Under the pieces are notes generated by a model. That model was given only the letters and a program-made list of their open reading frames with translations. It did no database searches and was not told the origin of the DNA. A DNA stretch of 8,548 nt. It comes from Sphingomonadales bacterium (GTDB lineage: Bacteria > Pseudomonadota > Alphaproteobacteria > Sphingomonadales > Emcibacteraceae). Below are positions 1 to 6,156 of the stretch, one piece after another. Made by a program: the position numbers and the translations under genes. Positions within the stretch are counted from its first letter, which is position 1; each line of letters opens with the position of its first letter. The stretch is taken from contig DRKK01000167.1 of the NCBI GenBank assembly GCA_011051815.1, positions 1 to 8,548 on the forward strand. The letters run 5' to 3'.

Positions 1-483
1 ATGTAAATCCTTGACCAGATCACTGGTGCCCATGACAAAACAGGTCAAACAGTCGGTACTGGCGGCGATTTCTGCGGCCCGCAACATGGCGTATGGCGTT
101 TCCATCATGCACCAGATTTTGGTCTTGTCCGGCGCGCCGTATTTGATCATCATTTCCTCGGCCTGCCGGACCATATGGGCAGATTCTACCTTGGGCAGAA
201 GAATCGCATCCGGCCCCGCGGCACAGGCCGCCGCCATGTCATCCGCGCCCCACGGACTATCCAGCCCATTGATGCGAATGATAAGCTCCCGCGCCCCGTA
301 GCCACCGTCTTTCACCGCTGCCGCAACCAGATCGCGGGCCTCTTCCTTGGCCGCCACGGCCACTGCATCCTCAAGGTCCAGAATAAGGCCATCCGCCGCC
401 AGCGTCTTGGCCTTTTCCAAAGCACGCGGGTTAGAACCGGGCATATATAAAACACTACGGCGCGGTCTGATCTGGTCACTCAT
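1..483 (-). CDS. HpcH/HpaI aldolase / CitE-like CoA-ester lyase, N-terminal part (runs off the window)
   Basis: The first 161 codons of a minus-strand gene are present; the reading frame is open to the window edge. The protein begins MSDQIRPRRSVLYMPGSNPR, the usual opening of CitE/malyl-CoA-lyase-type TIM barrels. Family signatures follow in order: LDLEDAV at residues 35-41, IIRING at 68-73 (Arg70 in the substrate-phosphate region), LLPKVES at 95-101, METP at 127-130 and MGTSDL at 151-156. Glu128 and Asp155 fit the two acidic Mg2+ ligands of the family and are 27 residues apart. Such enzymes cleave or condense 3-hydroxyacyl-CoA thioesters (malyl-CoA, methylmalyl-CoA, citramalyl-CoA) or hydrolyse malyl-CoA; which one cannot be decided here, because the C-terminal lid is missing. 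The ATG at 483 is preceded by GAGGA (492-496) with 8 nt spacing. It is divergent from the M28 peptidase gene. Family assignment is firm; substrate is open. Confidence 0.9.
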   Translation of the reverse strand, partial: MSDQIRPRRSVLYMPGSNPRALEKAKTLAADGLILDLEDAVAVAAKEEARDLVAAAVKDGGYGARELIIRINGLDSPWGADDMAAACAAGPDAILLPKVESAHMVRQAEEMMIKYGAPDKTKIWCMMETPYAMLRAAEIAASTDCLTCFVMGTSDLVKDLH

Positions 484-657
484 GGGCAGTATCCTCACTA
501 TTCTTGATATATTATTTCACATTAAGCCGTTCGTTTATATATAATATTGCGCTGCATGACAAGATGTTGCGTTGCAATATAAGTTAAGATGTAAAATCAT
601 ATTGATTTGTAATTAAATAACCCCCATCATGGAAAAAACATCAAGGGATAATTTTAT
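484..657. promoter_or_regulatory. Divergent intergenic region carrying promoters for the CoA-ester lyase and the M28 peptidase
   Basis: This is 174 bp of AT-rich DNA between two divergent starts, so it must hold the M28 promoter and probably the lyase promoter. On the minus strand a TAATAT (514-509) could be a -10 about 25 bp before the lyase ATG, but the hexamer 17 bp upstream (TAAACG) is a poor -35. On the plus strand TTGCGT (567-572) and TAAAAT (592-597) are a possible -35/-10 pair with a long 19-bp spacer. Neither is convincing as a sigma70 promoter. The M28 Shine-Dalgarno is AAGGGA at 643-648, 9 nt before the ATG. A repeated TTGC-containing motif lies in the middle and is listed separately. 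Confidence 0.5.
547..577. promoter_or_regulatory. Candidate operator: two TTGCGYTGCA sites 20 bp apart
   Basis: TTGCGCTGCA (547-556) and TTGCGTTGCA (567-576) match at 9 of 10 positions and start exactly 20 bp apart, about two helical turns. The right copy extends to TTGCGTTGCAA, a palindrome with TTGC/GCAA arms around a 3-bp centre; the left copy reads TTGC-GCT-GCAT, one mismatch from the same palindrome. The pair sits midway between the divergent starts, and the right copy overlaps the weak plus-strand -35. This arrangement is typical for a dimeric regulator binding twice on one DNA face. The regulator is unknown and nothing in the window encodes one. Confidence 0.35.
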
Positions 658-2058
658 ATGACCAGCCTGATTAAAACCACCGTCCTCGGCTTTATCACAT
701 TTTTTTTCATAACCTCTGTCCATGCTCAATCCTTGTCCGAACAGGACAGGGCGCAGATTATGGCGCTGAAAAAAACCGCTCTCTCCTCAAACCTCGCCTA
801 TGAGATTGACGAGTCGCTGACCACGGAGGTTGGGCCACGCCGGGTGGGCACGCCGGGGGACAAGCTGGGCATTGACTGGGCGGTGGCCAAGATGAAACAG
901 CTTGGCTTTGACAAGGTCTGGACCGAAGACGTCACCCATTACGCCTGGCACAGAGGCACCGCAGAGGCCCGTATTCTGGCCCCTTATCCCCAAAAGATGG
1001 TGGCGATTGCCCTCGGCGGCAGTGTGGGCACGCCCAAGACAGGTCTTAGTGCTGAAGTGGTGGAATTTGCCGATTTTGCCGCCCTTAAAGCCGCCGCACC
1101 GGGCAGCCTTGACGGCAAGATTGCCTATGTCTCTTACCGCATGGAACGCAAGATCAACGGCGCGGGCTATGGCCCCGCGGTCAGAACCCGCGGCGCCGGT
1201 CCCTCTGTTGCCGCCAGCAAGGGGGCGCTTGCCCTGATCATCCGCTCCGTGGGCACCGATAACAACCGCATTGGTCATACGGGTGGGCTACATTACAAAG
1301 ACGGCATCGCCAAAATCCCTGCCGCCGCCCTGTCCAACCCTGACGCAGACCTGCTGTCCAATCAGATCAGGCGCGGCAAGCCGGTCAAGGTCTTCCTGAA
1401 ACTGACCGCAGAACGCCGGGATGATACCCCGGTCATCACCCATAATGTCATCGGTGAGGTCACGGGCCGCACCCATCCGGATGAATATGTGGTCATGGGC
1501 GCCCATCTGGACAGCTGGGACGTGGGCACCGGGGCCGTGGATGACGGTATCGGCGTGTCTATCTCCCTCGCCGCCGCCCATTATATTGCCAGCCTGCCCG
1601 AACGGCCAAAACGCACCATCCGGGTGATCCTGTTTGCCGCCGAGGAAGTGGGATTAGTCGGCGCAGAAGAATATGTCCGCAAACATGAAGATGATATGGT
1701 CAATCACATAATTGGCGCGGAATGGGATTTTGGCACCGGGCGAATTTATGAAATGACCCCCGGCGTTGGCCCCTCTGCCCTGAATGCGATACGTGAGCTG
1801 GCCGGTCTTCTGGCCCCGCTCGGCGTTTCCCTAAGCCCGAAAAATACCGCCAAGGGACAGTCCGACATGAGCGCGCTGGGCAACAAGGGGATGCCCGCCA
1901 TCAATTTCGAGCCCGACGGCATGGCCTATTTCGATTATCACCATACGGAGAATGATACGCTGGACAAAGTGGATGCAGAAGCCCTGAAACAGAACACCGC
2001 TGTCTATGTCATCTACAGCTATTTCGCCGCCCAGTCGGGGGTTGACTTCAGGAAGTGA
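658..2058 (+). CDS. Exported M28-family zinc peptidase with PA domain (carboxypeptidase Q-like)
   Basis: This 466-residue secreted metallopeptidase probably removes single residues from short peptides in the periplasm or outside the cell. A Sec signal peptide is clear: Lys6, a hydrophobic core (8-20) and a VHA cleavage site before Gln24. Residues about 110-250 fit the PA domain inserted in many M28 enzymes, and the catalytic domain follows. The co-catalytic zinc set is complete: His283 in GAHLDSWD, Asp295 in GAVDDGIGV, catalytic Glu329 and ligand Glu330 in FAAEEVG, Asp357 in EWDFGTG and His429 in YHHTENDT. The order and spacing resemble carboxypeptidase Q (plasma glutamate carboxypeptidase), hence the name, but M28 specificity cannot be read from sequence. 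The start is supported by AAGGGA at 643-648 and the signal peptide directly after it. The gene is convergent with the DUF885-M2 pair and no U-tract terminator follows; the repeat hairpins downstream could serve. Confidence 0.93.
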   Translation: MTSLIKTTVLGFITFFFITSVHAQSLSEQDRAQIMALKKTALSSNLAYEIDESLTTEVGPRRVGTPGDKLGIDWAVAKMKQLGFDKVWTEDVTHYAWHRGTAEARILAPYPQKMVAIALGGSVGTPKTGLSAEVVEFADFAALKAAAPGSLDGKIAYVSYRMERKINGAGYGPAVRTRGAGPSVAASKGALALIIRSVGTDNNRIGHTGGLHYKDGIAKIPAAALSNPDADLLSNQIRRGKPVKVFLKLTAERRDDTPVITHNVIGEVTGRTHPDEYVVMGAHLDSWDVGTGAVDDGIGVSISLAAAHYIASLPERPKRTIRVILFAAEEVGLVGAEEYVRKHEDDMVNHIIGAEWDFGTGRIYEMTPGVGPSALNAIRELAGLLAPLGVSLSPKNTAKGQSDMSALGNKGMPAINFEPDGMAYFDYHHTENDTLDKVDAEALKQNTAVYVIYSYFAAQSGVDFRK

Positions 2059-2101
2059 GAACCACTTTCACACACCCCCCGAACCAACATTAAATTATCC
2101 C

Positions 2102-2180
2102 CCCTGAATTTAGGTCAGGGTCCATGTTTGATACACTTTATTGTCGGACAGGTGGATTCTGAAACAAGTTCAGAATGACG
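2102..2180. repeat. 79-bp palindromic intergenic repeat, copy 1
   Basis: This is the first of two direct copies of a 79-bp unit; the two align without gaps at 64 of 79 positions (about 81%), counted by eye. The unit holds two short hairpins joined by a 35-nt middle. Hairpin 1 pairs CCCTGA (2102-2107) with TCAGGG (2115-2120). Hairpin 2 pairs ATTCTGAA (2156-2163) with TTCAGAAT (2169-2176) around ACAAG. The left and right parts are also roughly complementary to each other (TCAG-NN-TCCA motif), so the whole unit can fold on itself. It has no room for a protein and looks like a small dispersed palindromic element of the kind found between bacterial genes. It may serve as a transcription end for the M28 gene, but it has no U-tract. 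Confidence 0.8.
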
Positions 2181-2242
2181 CAATAGGGGGCGTGCGATAA
2201 GCTTTTTATAACCCAAACCATAATGTCCCCACCTATATGTCA

Positions 2243-2321
2243 CCCTGAATTCAGTTCAGGGTCCATGCTTGATACATTTCGTTATCGGACAGATGGATGC
2301 TGAACCACGTTCAGCATCCCC
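2243..2321. repeat. 79-bp palindromic intergenic repeat, copy 2
   Basis: This is the second direct copy, 141 bp after the first, with the same length and no indels. Its hairpins are stronger. Hairpin 1 pairs CCCTGAA (2243-2249) with TTCAGGG (2255-2261) around TTCAG. Hairpin 2 pairs GGATGCTGAA (2295-2304) with TTCAGCATCC (2310-2319), a 10-bp perfect stem around CCACG. Relative to copy 1, a T-A pair in this stem is replaced by G-C with both partners changed, so pairing is kept. The middle is conserved (TTGATACA, TCGGACAG). It lies 24 bp from the 3' end of the M2 gene, so read-through transcripts from either side would contain it. The 62 bp between the copies show nothing recognisable. Confidence 0.8.
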
Positions 2322-2345
2322 ATAAAATCCGGCGTTGTTATCGCC

Positions 2346-4145
2346 TTACCAACCGCATTTACGGTCTTTATTCTGTTCGTCCAGCCATACTTTCAGCGGG
2401 GCGAAATATTCCAGTACGGCGCTGCCGTCCATCTGGCGGGTGCCGGTGAAGGCTTCCAAGGCATCAGGCCAGGGCTTACTTGCCCCCATTTCCAGCATGG
2501 CATTAAGTTTCTTACCAACCTCCTTGTTGCCGTAAATGGTACAGCGGCTCAGCGGGCCGTCATATCCGGCCTGCGCGCAGGCGGCCTTGTGGAACTGGAA
2601 CTGTAAAATATGAGCGAGGAAATAACGCATATAGGGCGTATTGCCCGGAATATGATATTTCGCCCCCGGATCAAAGGCGTTCGCATCGCGTGCCACCGGT
2701 GGCCGGATACCCTGATATTTCAGGCGCAGGTCCCACCAGCCTTGGTTATAAGTCTCCGGTGTCAGCTCCCCATTAAACACCTGCCAGCGCCATTGGTCCA
2801 CCATCAGGCCAAAGGGCAGGAAAGCCACCTTGTCCAAAGCCCGGCGCATGAGCAATCCAATGTCGCCCTCTGGTCCCGGAACCTTGTCAATCAGGCCAAG
2901 CTGTTTTAAGTAATCCGGGGTAATGCTAAGCGCAATGGCATCGCCGATGGCCTCATGGAAACCGTCATTGGCCCCGCCCTGATGGAGCGTGCTCTGGTTT
3001 TGATAGGCCCGTTGATAGAAATTATGCCCGAGCTCATGATGAATGGTTTTAAAATCCTCCGCATTGATCTTGGTACACATTTTAATGCGGACATCATCCT
3101 TACTGTCAATGTCCCATGCGCTGGCATGACATTGAACCTCCCGGTCGCGGGGTTTGGTGATCAGGGACCGTTCCCAGAAAGTTTCGGGCAGCGGATCAAG
3201 GCCCAGCGAGGTGAAAAACTGCTCGCCGGTTTTCACCATCTTGACCTCGTCATAGCCCTTTTCTTTTAAGGACGCGGTGAGGTCATAACCAATGCTGCTG
3301 CCTTCGGGCGCGACAAGTTCATATATATTGCCCCATTGCTGGGCCCACATATTACCCAACAAGTGCGCCGGAATCGGTTGATCCAGCGGCACAATATCAT
3401 CGCCGTATTTCTCATTCAGCTTGGCCCGTACATGACATTGCAGGCTGTCATAAAGCGGCTTTACCTGATCCCACAGGCGATCGGCTTCTTTGCGGAAATC
3501 ATCGGCGGGCATATCATATCCTGCGCGCCACATATAACCCACATCACTATAGCCAAGCTCCTTAGCTCCCTTGTTGGCAATAGCCACCATGCGGGCATAT
3601 TTATCCTTCATGGCCGGGGAGATGGTCCGCCAGGCTTCCCAGGCTTTCAGCAATTCCGCCGGGTCACGGGACTCGGCCATCACATCTTCCAACTGGCCCA
3701 GGGTGCGGCCCTCTGGCCCCTTGCCCGTGGCATACATGCTGTCCAGATCAGCGGATATGGTGGCCAGTTCCTTATTTTCCGCCGCATTGGTCGGCGCGGG
3801 CAGGGTGATGCCCAGCTTGATCATTTCCATCTTGCGCCGCAAAACCGGGTCAAGGTCAAGGTCGTTGAACTGTTTGGCTTCATTGGCGTATTTAACCGCC
3901 AGCGCCGTCATATCGCCGCCCACCTTGGCCGCCATGGCGTTGGTATCCACGGTCATGAAATTGGCCTGAACCCAGAATACCTGGGCGGCAAATTCATTTT
4001 TCTCGGCAAAATCTGCTTCCACCGCATCAACAAAGGCCTTGGCCTCTGCCGGGGTAACGATTTTCACGTCCTTATCCGTTTCAACACTTACATTACATCC
4101 GGCCAGCATAAGCGCGATTACCAGAATACTTGTCTTTCCAATCAT
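2346..4145 (-). CDS. M2-family peptidyl-dipeptidase lipoprotein (bacterial ACE homologue)
   Basis: This 599-residue single-domain homologue of angiotensin-converting enzyme should release C-terminal dipeptides from short peptides using one zinc. The N-terminus is a lipoprotein signal with lipobox LAGC, Cys17 being the lipidated residue, so the enzyme should be membrane-anchored facing the periplasm. The zinc site is HELGH (His370, Glu371, His374) plus Glu398 in FHEAIGD. By alignment from memory with human testis ACE, Lys496, His498, Tyr505 and Tyr508 match the inhibitor/substrate-binding Lys511, His513, Tyr520 and Tyr523, and CHASAWD (339-345) matches the S1' loop. Trp470, Arg474 and Arg507 match chloride-site residues. 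Cysteine pairs 339/357 and 523/535 are placed as in ACE and could be disulfides. The ATG is preceded by AAGGGAG (4153-4159) with 7 nt spacing. It follows the DUF885 gene after 17 bp, so the two are probably co-transcribed. A weak GGCG/CGCC hairpin (2331-2345) follows the stop. Confidence 0.95.
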   Translation of the reverse strand: MIGKTSILVIALMLAGCNVSVETDKDVKIVTPAEAKAFVDAVEADFAEKNEFAAQVFWVQANFMTVDTNAMAAKVGGDMTALAVKYANEAKQFNDLDLDPVLRRKMEMIKLGITLPAPTNAAENKELATISADLDSMYATGKGPEGRTLGQLEDVMAESRDPAELLKAWEAWRTISPAMKDKYARMVAIANKGAKELGYSDVGYMWRAGYDMPADDFRKEADRLWDQVKPLYDSLQCHVRAKLNEKYGDDIVPLDQPIPAHLLGNMWAQQWGNIYELVAPEGSSIGYDLTASLKEKGYDEVKMVKTGEQFFTSLGLDPLPETFWERSLITKPRDREVQCHASAWDIDSKDDVRIKMCTKINAEDFKTIHHELGHNFYQRAYQNQSTLHQGGANDGFHEAIGDAIALSITPDYLKQLGLIDKVPGPEGDIGLLMRRALDKVAFLPFGLMVDQWRWQVFNGELTPETYNQGWWDLRLKYQGIRPPVARDANAFDPGAKYHIPGNTPYMRYFLAHILQFQFHKAACAQAGYDGPLSRCTIYGNKEVGKKLNAMLEMGASKPWPDALEAFTGTRQMDGSAVLEYFAPLKVWLDEQNKDRKCGW

Positions 4146-4162
4146 AATAAAACTCCCTTGAA

Positions 4163-5998
4163 TTATTTTGTCTGTTTATGGTTTTTGGCGGCGGCAATAT
4201 AAGCCTTCACCTGTTCTTCCAGTATGTCCAGCGGCATGGCCCCCCGTGTCAGGATGACGTCATGGAAGGCCCGCAAGTCAAAATCCTTGCCCAAGGCCTT
4301 TTTGGCCATATCCCGCAATTCCAGAATTTTCAGCATGCCCATTTTATAGGCCAGCGCCTGTCCCGGCCAAACCATATAGCGTTCAATCTCCGCCACCACA
4401 TCGCTCATGGCATAGCCCGTATTACGGAACATATAATCTATGGCCTTCTCGCGGGACCATTTCTTATAATGCAGGCCCGTATCCACCACCAACCGCACAG
4501 CGCGGAATAATTCCGCCTGAAGGCGGCCAATGTCATCAAAGCTGTTGTCCTGCAACCCCAAGTCCTTGGCCAGCCGTTCAGAATAAAGCGCCCAGCCTTC
4601 TATGTAAGCCGTATAGCCACCGAATTTGCGGAACATGGGGATGTCTTTCAGCTCTTGGGCAATGGCGATCTGAAAATGATGGCCGGGAACCGCCTCATGA
4701 TAGGCCAGCGTGCGCATGCCATATTTCGGGGTCGCCTTGATGTCATAAAGATTGGCCCAGAAAATGCCGGGGCGTGAACCGTCCAGCGCCGGACCGGAAT
4801 AATAGGCACCGGGCGCGGATTTTTCCGAAAATTTCGGTACCCGCCGTACCTCAACCCCCATTTTGGGCACCACATTGAATACATCCCGCACCCGGGCGTT
4901 CACTTCCTCTATGATGGTGGCGTAATCTTTCAATATCTGGGCGCGGCCTTTGTCGTCATCACTGTAATAAAAACGGTCTTCCTTGGCCATATCCTGTATC
5001 AGAACCTCGAAACCTTTGGTGGTGTCATAACCCTCTTTTTTCAGGATCGACATGATCTCACCCTGTATGCGCGCCACTTCACTCAGGCCAAGGGCGTGAA
5101 TTTGGGCCGCCGTCATATTGATGGTGGTACTTTCGTGGATTTTTGCCTGATAATAATTATCACCGTCAGGCAGTTTCCAGACACCCGCATCATTGCTGGC
5201 GATCTTTTCCTGCGCCTTTAAAAAGCCGAGCATCTCATCATAGGCCGGATAGACCGTTTGTTTGATGGCGGCCTCTGCCTTGGCATAGAGAGCATCCTTG
5301 GCCTTGTCGTCAATATCTTTCAGGTCAGCCACTTTGCTGGCGAAGGTTTTATAGAGGATATTGTCTTTCGGGGCCTGTTTGGTAAAGGCCTCATTGGCGG
5401 CAATCACCTTGGTCAGCAAAGATTTAGGCAGGATGATGCCTTTTTCCTGCTGAATTTTCATGCGCGCCAGAATGTCATCAAACTGTTCCTTTACCCCGTA
5501 AAGGCGGGCAATATAATCCTCGGCTTCTTCAGCCGAACTGATCTGGTGATAGCCATTCATAAACAGCGGATAGTCGTTCATCAGGCCGTCCAGCTGGGTG
5601 ATGCTATAGCCGTGAAAGCGGTATTTATCCAAGGCAAAATCATTTTCCATCTGCCAGGCCATAAGCCGGGCTGACAACCGTTCATCGGCGTCCAGTTTTT
5701 TCACATCATAGCTTTTCAGCAGATCATAATTATGATGCTCCAGCACCATATTCTTTTCTTCATGGGCCAGTGAACGGTCATCAAGTTTATTATGGCGCCA
5801 TTTCTTGCCCTGCTGCTCCATAAAGCGGGTATAGGTGAGGTTTTCCGGGGAATCCATCAGGCTTTCTTCAAAAACCTGCTGAAAGAAATCATTGATTTCA
5901 ACCGGGGCCTTATCAATGGCAAAGGCGGCGGCACTGCTCATCAGCGTGACAAGCGCACCGGAAATAATTTTATGTTTGAATGATGTGAAACAAGACAA
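4163..5998 (-). CDS. Exported DUF885-family protein with HExxxxHH metalloprotease motif
   Basis: This 611-residue protein is a typical full-length DUF885 member. The family is widespread in bacteria, is regarded as a zinc metallopeptidase-like group, and is poorly characterised. A Sec signal peptide is visible: Lys8 and Lys10, a hydrophobic stretch at 11-25, and a likely cut after AFA (25-27). The mature part is mostly helical and charged. The family core is intact: HEAVPGHH at residues 434-441 (HE...HH, likely metal-binding and catalytic), YIEGWALYSE at 465-474 (Glu468 a candidate further ligand), DTGLHYKKWS at 506-515 and WPGQALAYKMG at 544-554. The start is a TTG at 5998, set by a near-perfect Shine-Dalgarno; the next methionines (20, 48) would cut into or lose the signal peptide. 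It is the first gene of a pair with the M2 peptidase 17 bp downstream, suggesting joint use on peptides. Family and export are well supported; substrate is unknown. Confidence 0.92.
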   Translation of the reverse strand: MSCFTSFKHKIISGALVTLMSSAAAFAIDKAPVEINDFFQQVFEESLMDSPENLTYTRFMEQQGKKWRHNKLDDRSLAHEEKNMVLEHHNYDLLKSYDVKKLDADERLSARLMAWQMENDFALDKYRFHGYSITQLDGLMNDYPLFMNGYHQISSAEEAEDYIARLYGVKEQFDDILARMKIQQEKGIILPKSLLTKVIAANEAFTKQAPKDNILYKTFASKVADLKDIDDKAKDALYAKAEAAIKQTVYPAYDEMLGFLKAQEKIASNDAGVWKLPDGDNYYQAKIHESTTINMTAAQIHALGLSEVARIQGEIMSILKKEGYDTTKGFEVLIQDMAKEDRFYYSDDDKGRAQILKDYATIIEEVNARVRDVFNVVPKMGVEVRRVPKFSEKSAPGAYYSGPALDGSRPGIFWANLYDIKATPKYGMRTLAYHEAVPGHHFQIAIAQELKDIPMFRKFGGYTAYIEGWALYSERLAKDLGLQDNSFDDIGRLQAELFRAVRLVVDTGLHYKKWSREKAIDYMFRNTGYAMSDVVAEIERYMVWPGQALAYKMGMLKILELRDMAKKALGKDFDLRAFHDVILTRGAMPLDILEEQVKAYIAAAKNHKQTK

Positions 5999-6004
5999 TG
6001 TCAG

Positions 6005-6012
6005 TCCTCCTT
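6005..6012 (-). promoter_or_regulatory. Strong Shine-Dalgarno fixing the TTG start of the DUF885 gene
   Basis: On the minus strand this reads AAGGAGGA, nearly the full anti-16S complement, followed by six bases (CTGACA) and then TTG at 5998-5996. No ATG or GTG lies at a suitable distance in the same frame, and the TTG opens directly into a signal peptide. The strong site presumably compensates for the weak start codon. Confidence 0.85.
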
Positions 6013-6069
6013 AATTGCAACGTGCAGACGTTAACAAATGGGCGGGAATTGTCCTATCAAAAACGCCGT
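6013..6069 (-). promoter_or_regulatory. Presumed promoter region of the DUF885-M2 pair
   Basis: A terminator closes the asd operon just upstream, so the DUF885-M2 pair should have its own promoter in these roughly 60 bases. A TTGATA (6060-6055) could be a -35, but the hexamer 17 bp downstream (TTGTTA) is a poor -10, so no promoter is clearly identified. The call rests on position. Confidence 0.3.
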
Positions 6070-6113
6070 AAAAAAACAAATAAAGCGGCAGATACGCTAT
6101 ATCCACCGCTTTA
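6070..6113 (-). terminator. Rho-independent terminator of the leuD-leuB-asd operon
   Basis: On the minus strand TAAAGCGG (6113-6106) pairs perfectly with CCGCTTTA (6088-6081). Inside it, GATA and TATC can pair around TAGCG, flanked on both sides by a symmetric TG/TG bulge. The stem is followed by TTTG and then seven T (6076-6070). It begins 43 bp after the asd stop codon. The stem is only moderately GC-rich, but the U-tract is strong. Confidence 0.8.
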
Positions 6114-6156
6114 TAAAATTATCTTCTGATCAAGGGCCAGAAATCGAAATATTCGA

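Noticed and set aside
629..661. Ten-codon leader MEKTSRDNFI whose TGA overlaps the M28 ATG (ATGA)
   Set aside because: The overlap is suggestive of coupling, but no Shine-Dalgarno precedes this ATG and the M28 gene has its own site at 643-648. A chance short frame is more likely.
787..1278. A 163-codon minus-strand open frame inside the M28 gene
   Set aside because: It lies antisense to well-conserved M28/PA-domain codons, its translation is low-complexity and matches no family I recognise. It is explained by GC-biased codon use on the other strand.
2102..2321. The two 79-bp repeats as a CRISPR array or insertion-sequence ends
   Set aside because: There are only two copies, at 81% identity, longer than CRISPR repeats and in direct orientation. 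No transposase gene or target duplication lies between them.
2331..2345. GGCG/CGCC hairpin just after the M2 stop as a terminator
   Set aside because: The stem is only 4 bp and is followed on the minus strand by GGATTTTAT, not a real U-tract. It is too weak to annotate.
3336..4202. A 288-codon plus-strand open frame antisense to the M2 gene
   Set aside because: The opposite strand codes a full-length M2 peptidase with complete motifs. The antisense translation is rich in His/Gly/Ile as expected for a shadow frame, and it has no recognisable domain.
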